Of a DNA stretch of 64,000 nucleotides, positions 1 through 12,777 are shown in pieces. The notes under the pieces were generated by a model. That model saw nothing but the letters and a program-made list of their open reading frames with translations, made no database searches and was not told the origin of the DNA. Position 1 is the stretch's first letter, and every line of letters begins with the position of its first letter. Made by a program: the position numbers and the translations under genes. The DNA is from Adiantum capillus-veneris (Eukaryota; Streptophyta; Polypodiopsida; Polypodiales; Pteridaceae), in the NCBI GenBank assembly GCA_014529385.2, contig CM043963.1, positions 79,260,412 to 79,324,411 on the forward strand. Reading direction: 5' to 3'.

Positions 1-944
1 ATGCGGTTGATGTGCAAGTGTCCTCAACGCAATGCGCATACTTATTCCACTTGCATTTTGCAACTATTCTCAATAATGTTATGGTTTAGGGTATTTGGAA
101 ATTACAAGTCCTTTCTTTGCCTCCTTGGGTTGCACATCTGTAGCTTGAGCTGATACAAGACAGCCAGCAGATTTACTCATTACAGCGGTGTGGATTATGC
201 TGCCAATGTTTGGTATGGGGATCTTCTCAACATGGTTCGAGGTATCAGCACTAGGCTTCTGGTCACATTTCAAGATGCTGAGGACAATGTAGGGATGATG
301 CAAGACTTGTTGTTTTGTTGAAGGGTGATGCAATACTGGGGTCCTTGTTGAGCATGCCTCTGAGGAGGTTCTTAGTTGAGGCAGCAATGGTAGAGCCATC
401 CAGAGATTGCTTGTTGGAGAATATGGCAGTACGGATGTCATCGTCACATGCATTGTGAGCAAGGTGCTAGATGAAGGGCATGTTGTCAATGAGCATGAGG
501 TAGAGGAGGATCCTAAGGCTTGATATATCTACACAATGGTCGTAGCATCCTTGGATGAGCTCATGCGCACAGAAGGTTGATGTTACAACATAGGGGTCAT
601 CAAGACTTTGTCTGGGTTGCTCCACCCATGTAGCATGCCTGAAGTCTGTCAACAATCATAGTCCTTGTGCATCTAGAGTAGCAGCTAGTTTAGTACTTAT
701 AAAATTACTCTGCAAACTAGGATTCATGTATTCTTGTGTAGTACTTTGCATTTTAATGGATATGACTGATTTGGTTTCATACCTGTGAAAAGCACATTTC
801 CAAGATTAATGCCACGGTGGATGATGCCTCAACCATGGCACGAGATGAGGGCTCTGTCTAGGCTTGTCATTGTCATAATGGTGGGATGCATCCCTTTCAC
901 GAAGGATCCAAGCACGCATCAAGGCTATTGTCGAGGTCACCGGA
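1..944. other. Unrecognised sequence left of the LTR element
   Basis: Only short open frames (at most about 136 codons) on either strand, with no protein motif I recognise. No terminal repeats or tandem arrays are seen. It is the flank into which the LTR element beginning at 945 inserted. Confidence 0.4.
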
Positions 945-2371
945 TGTCACATGCACATGGCTCTATGTGCCACATGGACATGCTTCATTGACTTCTAGAG
1001 CCAATTTTCTAGTTTTGGAATCCTCTTGCATACATGGTTTGTACACACGACTTGACAGATGTTACACTACGATGTGCATCAAGCATGACATGCATGTAGT
1101 TTTAGGCCAGAGGAATCCAACAAGACATTCTCCACATCGATCAATTTCTTGAATGGGAAGATGTGCGATAGTTTCACCCAGAACTTAGTGGAAGTGAGGT
1201 TTATTTAATAAGTCATTTTAATGATTTATTTTATATTTTGTCTTCTAGTTTTGCCCTACCTAAGCCTTACAAGGTTTATAATTTGAAAACTTGCCTGTAA
1301 AGGGAGACCCCAGCCTAGCTATTTCACAAAGTTGCAGATAGCATGCATGCTCCAGCATTTTGCTAAAATTCAGCCCTATAAAGGAGACCAAGCACCCATT
1401 GATTGCAATAAGATACCCAACACCAGGTGGAGGAGCAGATTAGCCCTAGTGTTTTTCTTTAGATCAGCTAGCGTTTTTTGCAGCAGCCCCTTTGTGTTTT
1501 TGCTTAGATCAACTTGGCGTTTTTAGTAGCAGCATGTAGCCCTAGCACTTTGCCTTGCATCACCAGATCAGACCTAGCACTATCTATTATTGCATATCAA
1601 TCGTAGTATTTTGGGTTTCACCCCTGTCCCTCGTCGAGTCGGCTGGGATCTGGCCTCGCTAGCCTTTACGTTGCGGTCTGCTGGTACTTCGGTAGCCCAT
1701 CAAGCCTCTTCTTGGCAATTTCCTCGTTCGCATTGAGTGCTCCCATTGATGTCCATCATCAGCCTCATAAAGATTTGCATTGAGTTCTCCCATTGATGTC
1801 CATCATTAGCCTCATAAAGATTTGCATTTTTAGCTCTAGTTTATGTGATAGATTTGTTGTGTTGTGTGTGCCAGATTTGCATTTTCTCAGCTAGCTTTTA
1901 GCCCTTCATTCCCCTCACATCGGAAGTGCAATTCAGCCCCCGATCTATCCCTTGGTGTCCATCTGTAATCCCACATTGAGAAGGATCCAAAGGTGCAACA
2001 AATCAATGCCGGAGGTGCTTCATCTTGAGACATTACTAAGGGGATATTCACCATTCGAGTCAGTAGAGTTTGCACTTGGGGTATTGCATGTGTGTACATT
2101 CCATTTATGCAATCAAAAGAAAATTTCACATTGACAACAATGTGGGGGGCCCTTGAGAGGACTGGGTGGGATCCCATTAGGTGTCATTCTTCTCTTCTCT
2201 TTCTCTCTCCCTCTGCACATTTCTACTGCACTCTCTCATTCCTCCTCTTTACGCAAAAGTAAAAGGAACGATCATTTAAGCTAAAAGAAATCATTAACGC
2301 AGGGAAAGAAGTAAAGATTGTGGAAGTCTAAAACCTAGATCTTCACCATTTCAATTCAGCTGCATCTGACA
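945..2371 (+). repeat. Left LTR of the non-autonomous element (1427 bp)
   Basis: It aligns through its length with 3570-3971 plus 20412-21380. Shared landmarks include the block around 1360-1440 and 20430-20500 (AAATTCAGCCCTATAAAGGA) and the stretch near 2140 and 21150 (GGGGGGCCCTTGAGAGG). CCCTATAAAGG at 1373-1383 is a plausible TATA box for the element. A 57-bp internal duplication (around 1730-1840, TCCCATTGATGTCCATCAT) is present here and not in the right LTR. Confidence 0.85.
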
Positions 2372-2372
2372 T

Positions 2373-2384
2373 TGGTATCAGAGC
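2373..2384 (+). other. Primer-binding site, initiator tRNA-Met type
   Basis: TGGTATCAGAGC lies two bases after the LTR terminal CA. It is complementary to the 3' end of plant initiator tRNA-Met, the usual primer of plant LTR retrotransposons. It fixes the left LTR boundary. Confidence 0.9.
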
Positions 2385-3569
2385 TTTGTGGTTTTGCATT
2401 AATCCACTAATCTTTCAAAAAAAAAAATCCTCGTCGAGAGTTTGAGTGTGTGTGTGATAGCATTTTCCCTAAGGACGCTTCTCTCACTTAAGGAACTGTA
2501 GGACTTGTCATTGCGCATAGAACTGTGCACCTTGACCGTAGGAAATGCAAACACTCTATACCAAGAGTTACATTTGTGGTGTGCCAACAAGAGGGTAGTT
2601 GACTTGGTATGTGCGCTCAACCCTATTGACATAAAGAAATCCTAGCATGGATATTTTCAATCATAACTTCTTCAACATGAAAAATTGCATCATTGAAGAC
2701 ACGAAACATGAAGATGTTGATTGTGAGTATTAGGATTTGTTAGCGGCCTATGATGACAGAGGAAGGTGCCATCTAGATTAGCTTATTAGCTTTAGAGTCT
2801 TGGCATTGTTTGAAGACCCATCTCTCTCATCTGCTTGGAGGATTCCATCAGTCCAAAAGAGGCATTGCATCGCCATTGATTTATACACATCTTTTGCAAG
2901 ACATCAGAATCTACATCTTCTTAGCAATCAATAGCCATTAATCCGGAGCCAAAGGGTTCCAATCTGAGGCAACCCACCACAAGAGTTGGCAGGCATCATG
3001 AGCCGACATTCACAACCACATCTTCTGCAGAGACGAGGATTTATCTAGAGCTTCCATCGTATAGCAATCTAGTTGAAGCCCTCTATCTTTGGAAAGTTAC
3101 TTGGTGGTTTCATGAGACATCATACAGAGGCCTTGCCATGGCTCTTGGAAATTCCGTAGGACATATCCATCTTCATCTCCAATTTGGTGTTTCTCTCGCC
3201 AATCTTCCCACGTGGGAGCAACATAGGTTGGCCGGTAACCTTTGTGGACATCGGTGTTTGCCTATCCAGCCATGTGCTCTATGTACATCCATCCGGTTTG
3301 CAGCTTGGTTCACACCACCCGAATTGGGGCAGCAAAGGTTACTATTTGCCAATAACCAACAAGGGCATTGTTGATCCAAGGGATAGTCCATTGTTTGCGA
3401 GTAGATGCATCATTACTATCCTTGTATTTTGGACATTTCCACATCACCTAGAGGAGCCTTTCTCTAAAAAGTCGCCATGGAGGACATCATCTAGATGGAA
3501 CTTCATCCAAGACCATTATATGGAATGCATGGAGTTTGGTACCAGTACCTCACCTTAAACATGAGGGAA
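2385..3569 (+). other. Internal region of the non-autonomous LTR element, with PPT
   Basis: About 1.2 kb between the PBS and the right LTR. The longest open frame is 124 codons and shows no gag zinc knuckle, protease, RT, RNase H or integrase motif. The last bases, CATGAGGGAA (3560-3569), are a purine-rich primer tract directly before the right LTR. Confidence 0.7.
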
Positions 3570-3971
3570 TATCACGTGCACATGACTCTATGTGCCACAT
3601 GGACATGCTTCATCAATTTCTAGAGCCAATTTTCTAGTTTGGAACCCTCTTCATAAATGGTTTGTACATGCATTTTGACAAATGTTGCTACACTATGGTG
3701 GATATCTGGCATGACAAGCATGTAGTTCTAGGTTAGAGAAATCCAACAAGAAAGCTATTCCCCACATCGATCGGGTTCTTGGTGGATAGATGTGTATCAG
3801 TTTCACGCAGAACTTAGCGAAAGTAAGTTTATTTAATAAGACATTTTAATGATTTATTTTATAGCTTTGTCTTCTAGTTTTGCCCTACCTAAACCTTAAG
3901 GGGTTTATAACCTCAAAACTTGCCTATAAAGAGAGACCCAAGCCCAGCTATTCCACAAGTTTACAGATAGC
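3570..3971 (+). repeat. Right LTR, 5' part (before the CACTA insertion)
   Basis: Matches the left LTR from its first base to about position 1340. It stops at GATAGC, whose last three bases (AGC, 3969-3971) are repeated at 20409-20411 on the far side of the CACTA element. Confidence 0.85.
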
Positions 3972-4230
3972 CACTACAACACGTCGCACGAAACTGGCGT
4001 AGATATCAATGAGACAAAGTTAGTTTTAAAACTAAAAAGCGTTGAAATAGGCATCGGAAAAGACGCCGGTCTCGCGTCGTCGTATAAGCATCGGTATATC
4101 TAGCATCTGAATAATCTATGAAATAAGCGTCTAAACAAGCATTCGTATATGCGTTGGTAATTCTATAGCATATTCCAACGCTGCTTTCAAAGTGTGTACC
4201 GATGCATGTACAGTATTTTGTATCGACGAC
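3972..4230. repeat. Left terminal and subterminal region of the CACTA element
   Basis: After the CACTA terminus come repeated short motifs: GGCATCGGAAAAG, AAGCATCGGTATA, AAGCGTC, AAGCATTCGTATA and TGCGTTGG. The same motif family (GCATTCGTA, GCGTCGGA, GGCATCGGA) recurs inside the right end. In En/Spm such repeats are the binding sites of the TNPA-type protein. That role here is inferred. Confidence 0.65.
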
Positions 4231-4539
4231 CAAACTTGCATTTTTTTTTGGGGCAGAGAGGGTTGGGAACTGATGCTGCATGTACTGCAGCAAAAGAAAA
4301 CAGCCCTCTCTACCCAAAGGAAGAGTGCACAAGCAACCGCACTCCACCTACAAGCTGACGCTAAAGAGCGAGTATATGGCAATTAGCAAAATTGTAAGAA
4401 TAACATAACCACAAAATCAAACGCTTGATCATGGCATAACGGCATAAAGATTTGATAACCATAATTAAAACATGAGTCGAAAACTACAAAACCATAAATA
4501 TAACCCGTTTGCCATACCATAACCATAACAGCCATACCA

Positions 4540-5563
4540 TCATTGCACAACCATAACCATAACCATAACCATAACCTTAACCATAACCATAACCATAACC
4601 TTAACCTTAACCTGATTGTCAAACCCTAACCATAACATCTGTGCCATACCATAAACATAACCATAAACCAGAAACATAAGCACTACAAATCTGTACACAT
4701 GAAAACAATCACTAAGTGAGACTGTATCAAGAAGACCACAACTTACAAACTCATGTTGAAGCGTGTCATAGCCTCCACTCCCAAGATGTGACGCTCTAGT
4801 AGACTCCAAACGTGCTCTGGCTACATCTCTCTGCTGCTGAAATCTCCGAGGATTGTCTTGTGTCTCTCGTGCAATCCCCGCCCACTCATGTACGTCCAAC
4901 CATGCCGGGTTTGCACTGCCGGCATTGTATATGTATCTTGCCTTTGACCAACGGTGTGACACTATGGCCTTCACCACGCTCAAAATCCAGGGATTCAAAA
5001 CTAGATCGTAGCCCTCTACCAGCATGTACTCTCTATGAATGGCCTCGACAATGTAACTCTTTCTTTCATGATCGAGATTATCCCAGACCTCTATCCATAG
5101 ACTGACCAAACTGAATTGTACAGAGCTGTCGAATCCTCTGTCGCATGGCCTTTTTGACCCTATCCGCCACAATAACCCCATCCCTGCTCTTGTACAACTT
5201 GCTAGGATCATGCTCATGTGATCCCCAAGGTGTGCGTGATGTGTCAATCGATGAACTATCTACTGAAGAGAGTGGTGGATGCTCTCTTGGTGGTGTGGAC
5301 ACATCAGTAGAACCTCTACCACAGTAACCACCACATCTAGAACGACGCCTACCTCGACTCAAGGATGAACCACCCGTTGGTGTAGGGGGCACACGAGTCC
5401 TAGGCATAGAGGGCACACTCGACTGAGGTGTGGGGCCGCTCGGTGTAGGGACCACACTAGTCCTCGTAGGGTCGGTCGTAGTAGGTCTAGAGGAACCTGC
5501 TGCCCAAAGGTTCTGTGCCATCGCGATCTGCTCTAGTGTGAACTGAGACAAAAACGAGCCCAT
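4540..5563 (-). pseudogene. CACTA second gene, TNPA-like (Transposase_24 type?)
   Basis: Two overlapping minus-strand frames (5563-5078 and 5247-4540) together give about 330 residues. The N-terminal part is rich in Pro, Ser and Thr. The C-terminal part has an alternating Trp-rich and basic stretch (SLWIEVWDNL, KAIVSHRWSKARYIYNAG, then WAGIARETQDN) like the region of plant En/Spm accessory proteins preceding a conserved GS-containing segment. Position, just 3' of the TNPD gene on the same strand, supports TNPA-like identity. The tail runs into a CCATAA microsatellite and reads VKVMVMVM, so the true stop is uncertain. The two frames imply a frameshift or an intron. Family assignment is tentative. 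Confidence 0.5.
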
Positions 5564-5858
5564 CTACTCGGGTGACATGCCGGCCGGAGTGACAGGAAAA
5601 CTAAAACTAGGAGTGTATGGCTCATCGTCATCGGCCATGGCTAATCATACACAAATAACACCCACAAAATACGTTAGTTTATAGAGAAACGCTTAATCAA
5701 TACAAATAACAAATAAACAACGCTGCAACACAAATGACTGAATCTAAAGTGTATTGTAGACTAATAAAAATAGTTTTACAAAAGAGTTCCTAGCAAAAAT
5801 CATTAGTTAATCTCTCATCTTCTATGAGATCTGATGCACCAAAGATGTCTATCTCAAT

Positions 5859-8800
5859 CTATACTTCTGCATCTTTGTCATCGAACTCTACTTCTTCGTC
5901 GCTCTCTGCATCAACTTCAGTATTTGACACTTCATCTCTAGGTTCAAAAAATTGCTCATTGTTGACATCCACCTCAAAATCTAAACTTAAAGTTTTCGTC
6001 GGTCCTGCGCTTTTTTCATGAATCACCTTTTTGACCTCAACGTCCAATCCTTCACACACTTGCTTGCTCCGTGGAGCAACTTGAACGACATAGAGCCAGC
6101 ACGGTTTAGACAGATCATTCTCATCATTTTCTGTCCATAGTGGATCGTGTGTGAAAATAGCTTGTTCACAATGCTGCGGAAGTAGGAATGTATCCCGCGC
6201 ATCTGCCCACACCTACCTAGAGTTCACTTGAATCAATCCACTCTTGTCTTTACACACAGTTGCATTAGGGCCGCTAGTAATAACTTTGAACCACTTGACA
6301 TCAAAGATAAACATATCAAACTTTCTAAAGCTAATCTTCAAGATGTCTTGGATGTAGCCAAAGTATTCAAGTTGGCTAGTCTCTGTGTTCTCATCCCTAG
6401 CACTACTCCTACTTTCTTGGATGAAGATTGCCCTAACACCACTGTCAAAAGTGACCCTTTGTTCGTCAATTCGTTGCACTCTGAAGTGTTTCCCATGCAA
6501 CCACAAAGCTCCATATTTGTGATACTACAACCACAAAATTGAAACAAACTAAAAATTATTAAAGCAATGTGATAATGTGTAACTCGAAAAGGAAATTGTG
6601 AAAATATACATGCCAATTACAACCCCTTGACATCTCCTCTTCCTGTTCAGTAATCAACATTCCATTCATCTTTGCCTCTGAGATTGTCACATCTAACCAC
6701 CACCCAATTGAAAAGTCAAGCAATTTTTGAAGATGATCTGGAAAAGGAAGGTTTCTAGTGGCACGGTTGCGCTTGAATTGCAGGCGATCTGTCAAGCGTT
6801 GTTGCTTTTCCCCTTCGTACCTCTCTAGCCACTTTTGCCTGATGTCTGAGTTGAGAAGGCAAAATCTCATAACCTTTTCTCGCATTGTGATGTCCATCTT
6901 CCTAACGATGCCTTGTCCCTGCGGCTCGTCCCTGTCACCTTGACGTTGACCTTAGTAGTCCACATTCGGGGCATCTCTGGATCAATTAAGACCAAAAAAT
7001 CACTGATGAGGACAAGAGACACTTGTAGAAGCCATCCTTCGGTCATGCTACCCTCGGGGCAAGCCCTTTGACGAACAAACCCCTTTAAAGTCTTCATAAA
7101 TCTCTCCAAGAAGAACATCCACTTGCTATGGACTACCCCAGCAACTGCAACTTCATCGACCACATGCACAGGTACATGCATTTGGATGGTAAGAATGTTT
7201 GTTGGAAAGTACTTCTGCACCATGCACACTGCTTCAATAGCATTTAAGCGTGTTGCATCGATGTTGTCTTCTCTTATCTCTTTTGAACTGATCCATCGTA
7301 CCAACTCACTGATTTTATAGGTTGTTCTTCTAATGTCATTTGTCAAACAACCCTTTATGGAAATTGGTAAGATGAATTGTAAAAATTTGTGCCAATCGTG
7401 GGACTTAAGACCACTAAGATTGTCATCTCTCGTAAAAGCCATTTTCAAACATCACATGCACCTTGTGGGAATCTTGAATGAAGATATAGTCTTCTTCACT
7501 TGTTGCTTTTTTGCACAACTCAAAACCCATGGACCTTTTGGTATAGAAAACTTTCCATTGGGTTTAAGTCGAGGCCACATCTCTGGCATTCGACCCACAC
7601 CCTACAGGTCATCTCTTTGGGCCTTGCTCTCCCTTTTTCCACTGATGGTTTTCCATATGATCTCCCCCACATTCTTGAAGGTGTGCATTGGGTCGAGAAA
7701 ATGATTAATCAACAAGTCACTCTAGTATGGGAGTTCATGGAAAATAAAAAGTCTTTTCATTCCAGGTGGCATCCAATCTCCCCTCTCCATCCACATGTTT
7801 TTCCAATCACTCGCTTTCAGTGGATGCATTTCATGTTTGTATAGGCTTGGTCCACGTAGCTCATGTCCTTCAAGCAAAAATCTACCATGCTCCACGTAAA
7901 CTGTCTTGCTCAAATGCTCAGAGTGGCGAAAGCCAAGTCGAGGACCACATTTCAAACATGCATGATTGCTCGAGTAACTCAAGCCTGAAACATCACAAAA
8001 TTCAAATATACTAGCGTTGGCATAGCCAAGAATCACATTTGTGTGAGGATTTCAAAGGCACTTACCTTAGCACTCACCAAATCGTGCATGGTCCACATGA
8101 GAATGACTTTCTCATATACATTCCATTGTCCAATTGGTTGGGACATATCAACCACATCGATTCCTGTCCACAAGATTTGGAGCTCTTCTATAAGTGGTGC
8201 CAGATAGACGTCCATGTTCTTTGCTTTGTACTTTCTTGGGGCGATCAATGACAACAACAGATGGACCTTCTTGATAGCTAGCCATAGCGGAAGATTATAA
8301 TTAACCAGACAAATAGGGCACGTGCTCCATGACGAACTCCGTAATCCAAATGGGTTTACCCCGTCCATTGCAGACGAAAGCGGATACATCGAGGCTCGTT
8401 CTTAAATGTAGGCCAGCTTTCCTCTATGTGCTTCCATGCACGAGAGTCAGCAGGTACCCGCATCACATCATCTGTCGATCTAGTATTTGAGTGCCATGTC
8501 ATCAAAGCGGCTATAGACTTCCACTTGAACATGCTCTTTACTCTTGGAATAATAGGAAAGTGTCGAAGGACCTTTGCACGGATAAATTTTCCTTGTGTGT
8601 CCTCCCTGTACCTGTTTGATCCACAATTGGGACATTTTCCAAAGTTGCATACTCATTGCAAAAAAGTATACAATCATTAAGACATGCATGTATTTTGTGA
8701 TAATCTAAGCCCAAATTAGTAAGAAGCTTTTTAGCGGTTGGATGGGTAGAGGGCATGTGATTCCCTTCTGGCAAGATTTGCTCATTGAACAACCTATCAT

Positions 8801-9178
8801 TACATGAACAAGTCAGGCCCTTGATCACATTATTGAAACTTAATTTGCACTTTATCATGCTTAGGATACAATGTATTTACCTAAAAAGCTCTGTGAGACT
8901 GAGGCGTCAGACCAACCGTAGACATACTGCAAATTAAGCATTGCCAACGCGGTACATAGAACTGAGATTTTTGCACCAGTGTAAAGCGTCATGCGTGCAA
9001 GACTTTGCATCATCTCGCCCTCTTTATTGTTGCTATCATGCCGTCGATATGAATGGGATGACCGAAGTTGGTCCACAATATTGCGTTCAATGTTGTCGTC
9101 TTCTATGTTTTCAATGATGGGATCCATGTCAAAGAACACATCCAACATCTGCTCCATCTCTAATTCTTGAAATGCCAC
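5859..9178 (-). pseudogene. CACTA transposase TNPD/TNP2, decayed
   Basis: Consecutive minus-strand frames follow the order of plant TNP2 transposases. 9178-8861 holds LYTGAKISVLCT then YGWSD. 8858-8538 holds LPEGNHMPSTHPTAKKLL and KIHACLNDCILF. 8389-8033 is the tnp2 core, with DGVNPFGLRSS, NLPLWLAIKKVH, DVYLAPLIEEL and LMWTMHD. 8036-7722 and 7721-7450 hold DPMHTFKNVGEI. 7448-6867 is the DUF4218 domain, with GLKSHDWHKFLQ, PVHVVDEVAVAG, WMFFLERFMKTLKG and RACPEGSMTEG. 6506-5859 is the DUF4216-like tail, with YFGYIQDILK, WFKVIT and DKSGLIQVNSR. In-frame stops and frame changes break it, for example a TGA near 7450 between KIPTRCM and CLKMAF. It would cut and paste the element if restored; as read it is non-functional unless several breaks are introns. 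Confidence 0.88.
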
Positions 9179-9600
9179 ATTAGGTATTGGTTGGGAGGAC
9201 TCAGTCGATGGCTGCTTGTTTGAAAATCGTCTTCTCTGGTATTAAGTTGGAGCAATATCTACTTGCGTAGTTTGACCTTCAGTCTCTAGACCATGAGATT
9301 GATAACGTAGGTCTTCTAGTTGCTTTATCGGAAAGAGATCATGATTACGTATGTGTTGGTCGCAGATTCTTTGTTTTCAAAAGGTCTGATGCTTTCAATG
9401 TGCACAAGGATCCTATTATCCATATTTTATCTACCAATGATGCAACAAATAATTAAAACACTCTAGTTGTTATAACTACACACTACTAAGTACATGACAA
9501 TACATGACAACCTCACATTCTCTAGCCAGGCCCGATCCCCGCACACTTCGGTCTAGAGGTGCACGGTGATTAGGGTCACAGGGTAATAATCTCGTCTTTA
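9179..9600. other. CACTA internal sequence 5' of TNPD
   Basis: Upstream side of the minus-strand transposase. A continuation of the TNPD N terminus or its 5' leader is likely here, but I see no confident start codon or motif. Confidence 0.35.
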
Positions 9601-10420
9601 TTGGTCAATGACTATATGTCAAGGTTCTTGAAGTTTGTGTGCACTTTGGAAGTCTGATTACGTTTTTTCAACTATTTGCTGCTAGCTCTAACAACCTCAC
9701 ATTCTCTAGCCAGGTCCGATCCCCGCACACCTCGGTCTTGAAGTTTGTGTACACTTTTGAAGTCCGATTGCGTTTTTTCAACTATTTGTTGATAGCTCGA
9801 GCTCTAACAACCTCACATTCTCTAGCCATGTTTAAGGTTCTTGAAGTTTGTGTACACTTTTGAAGTCCGATTGCGTTTTTTCAACTATTTGCTGCTAGCT
9901 CGAGCTCTAACAACCTCACATTCTCTAGCCATGTTTGATCCCCGCACACCTCAGTCTAGAGGTGCACGGAGATTAGGACCACAGGGTCAATGACTATACA
10001 TTAGTGTTTTTGAAGTTTGTGTGTGCCTAACCTAGCCTATAACCTAACATATAACCAAATTAAACCTAACCTATAACAAAACCTAACCGAAGTCCGTTTG
10101 CATTTTTCTACTATTTTTCGCTAGCTCTAACCTAATTTATAATCTAACCTAACATATAACCTAAATCTAACCTAACCTAATGTAACCTAACCTATAACCT
10201 ATAACCTAACCTAACCGAAGTTCGTTTGCATTTTTAGAAGTGCACGAGTCATCCTCGAAGTCCGTTTGCGTTTTTTCTACTATTCATTTGCTGCTAGCTC
10301 TAACCTAACCTATAATCTCACCTAACTTATAACCTAAATCTAACTTAACTTAACATAACCTATAACCTAAACTAACCTATAGGCTAACCTAACCGAAGTT
10401 CGTTTGCATTTTTTAAAGTA
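9600..10420. repeat. Tandem array: 130-bp unit passing into an AACCTATAACCTAACC array
   Basis: From 9620 a unit containing TTGAAGTTTGTGT, GTTTTTTCAACTATTTGCTG, CTAGCTC and AACAACCTCACATTCTCTAG recurs at about 110-150 bp spacing. From 10025 the spacer becomes runs of CCTAACCTATAACCTAA alternating with GAAGTCCGTTTGCGTTTTT. The same array resumes at 13901 after the gypsy insertion and a related block lies at 19440-19740. It is probably a CACTA-internal minisatellite. Confidence 0.7.
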
Positions 10421-10442
10421 CATGATGTCAGGACAAGGATCC

Positions 10443-11667
10443 TTTCCCAAGTGGCGCCTTCCTCAGGTCGATCTTTCCACTTGATTAAAGCTTGTTGACG
10501 TACACGATGATGCGTACGTAAATCATGATAGTCAAGAATTCATTCAGGTTCATGTGGTAAGGTAAGAGGTTCAACAAAATCGACCAAAATCTGTTGGCCA
10601 ATGACATTATCGTCCCCATGTAACCGCTTACGTAAACGGCTTACATGAGACACCGGATGAATACGAGAATGTGTAGGGAGCGATAATTTGTAGGCACGAT
10701 CACCTACTCGCTTGAGTATTTTGAAAGGCCCAAAATATCGTGGAGATAATTCAGATGTTGTCCCAGTTTTCAGACTTTCTGAATGTTATGGCACACGTAA
10801 AAATACTTCCTCCCCTTCCTCAAAGGTAACTTGACGACGTTTCTCATCAGCGTACTTCTTATACCGATCCTGCGCTTGTCGAACATTCTGACGAGCGAGT
10901 TTCAGCATATCCATGTGCTCTTGGAGAAAATCCATAACCTGTTGGAGTTTTTCGGTTGCCAACCCCACCGTGACAGGTGAACTAGGTTGAAAACCATACA
11001 TGAGCATTAAAGGACTAAATCCAGTTGTGACATGCTTAGCACTATTGTAGGCAAACTCGAGAATAGGTAAATATTCTTCCCAGTCTGACTGTTTCTTGCT
11101 AACGTATGCGCGTAGCATATTCTCTAGCACTTGGTTAACTCGTTCAGTCTGACCATCTGTTTCTGGATTATCGGTTGTACTAAGGTTTAGTTGTGTACCC
11201 AATCGTTTGAACACAGTCTTCCAAAAATGACTGTTAAACTTGGGATCACGATCATTGACAATGTTACTTGGCAAACCATACAACTTGTATAGGTTGTCCA
11301 CAAATAACTTGGCTAGTTCTGGAGGTTAGAATAAACTTACATAGTTTAGTCAACCGGTCTACGACCACCCATACCAAGTCATGACCTCGTACACTGGTTG
11401 GTAAACCCACAGCAAAATCCATAGAGATACTTTCCCATTTACCATTGGGAATCTCCAACGGATGTAAGAGTCCTCCTACTTTCAGGCGCTCTGCTTTGTT
11501 AACTTGACATTTTTGGCAATGCAAGACATAATCTTGAACAAAGCCATGTAAATGTGGCCAGTAAAACTGTCGTCGTACAAGAGCATAAGTCTTCTAATAC
11601 CTAGGTGCCCTGCACTTGGACTATCATGACATTCATAAAGAATTTGGCACCAAATGTCTGTGTCCAC
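10443..11667 (-). pseudogene. Gypsy integrase with chromodomain (chromovirus)
   Basis: Reading from 11700 down: the zinc-binding part (ILYECHDSPSAGHLGIRR, then HCQKCQVNKAERLK), the DDE core (WESISMDFAVGLP, DRLTKLCKF, then NDRDPKFNSHFWK, with DGQTERVNQVLENMLRAY), the C-terminal domain (QVTFEEGEEVFLRVP, YFGPFKILKRVGDRAYKL) and a chromodomain remnant (ALIKWKDRPEEGATWERIL). The frame changes near 11500, 11300 and 10790. The chromodomain ends exactly where the 17-bp LTR stump begins. Integrates element cDNA if functional; here fragmentary. Confidence 0.85.
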
Positions 11668-11699
11668 TAGTACACAAACTCTCCCCTTATGCAGTAGGT

Positions 11700-12777
11700 A
11701 CCCATTGTCGATGGTGAAGTGCTTCCAATCATTTCCTACACAGTTGACTATGTTGGTTACCGTTAGCTGCTCGTTGAGCAGTTTCTACAAAGGGTCTTAC
11801 CAAGGGGTTGGACTACGTATATTCTATCATCAACAACAGGTTTGAGTTGCGAAGGCAACACCCAGGGTTTCCAGTGCAATGTTGCTTGGTTTTTTCTCAG
11901 GTGAGTGACGTGCTCCTCTACATTTGAATATGGGTAAGTGACCATTAAGTTCAAATCTCCAGGTACGAATCTATTGATTTGGTGTTACTCCATTTTTTAA
12001 TATGCTTTGCTTGGTATCTTTAAGTCGTATGAATGTATTTGAGCCATGCCAAGGGCATGTCGGAACAAAGTATTTTGGGCCGTAGTGTCCAATATATGTT
12101 ATGCTATTATGAACCCACTTGTCGGGTTCGATTTGGCACATGTTGTCACATGGGATACAACATGGTCTAGGAACTCAAGGAGTTCAGTTTAGCCAATGTG
12201 GAGCAATGATAATGAGGGTCCCTCTCACTCTTGTCGCGGAGTGTTTTGTAGTTACCTCCACACACAAGTACATCTTGTACTTGATGGATGTCGCTTTTTC
12301 AGACATCCTTATTTGAGACATATTCCACATGTGGAGAATATGAGTCTCTGGGACTGACACTGCCGCGAAATTCCTAATGATGTGTCGCGACGAGGTCCCT
12401 ATGTGCTGGTCGCATCCGTTTATTAGACCAATTGAAGCACACCGTATCACGAACAATTTCAGTGGCCAAAAATTGTCGGGTACTAAGTATAGACTTGTTC
12501 CAATTACAAGTGTTGTGAAACCACCTTAACGGAGGGTCGTTTCTACATATTGCCAAGTATGCTACGTTCATGAGAATGTCTCATGGTTGGTACCTAGGTG
12601 TACTGGGGTGTCACATTTTGTTATGGTCCAACTTTTGTTGCCAGGCTTTCCCGTATGTACCGTGGTTAGTCTCGTCATGGAATTGCGGTTTGAATAAGTT
12701 TGTGTTAAATGCATGCACACTAGGTGTTATGGGCCCTAGTGATTAACACTGATTTATTTGGAGCGGCATGCTAATTC
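11700..12777. other. Interior of the rearranged gypsy element, not assigned
   Basis: Lies between the minus-strand integrase and the plus-strand integrase remnant. Short open frames only. The inversion junction is expected in this stretch. Confidence 0.3.

Noticed and set aside
4500-4680. ACCATAACCATA array as a telomere or centromere repeat
   Set aside because: A short six-base microsatellite at the 3' end of the CACTA accessory gene; it does not match a plant telomere unit.
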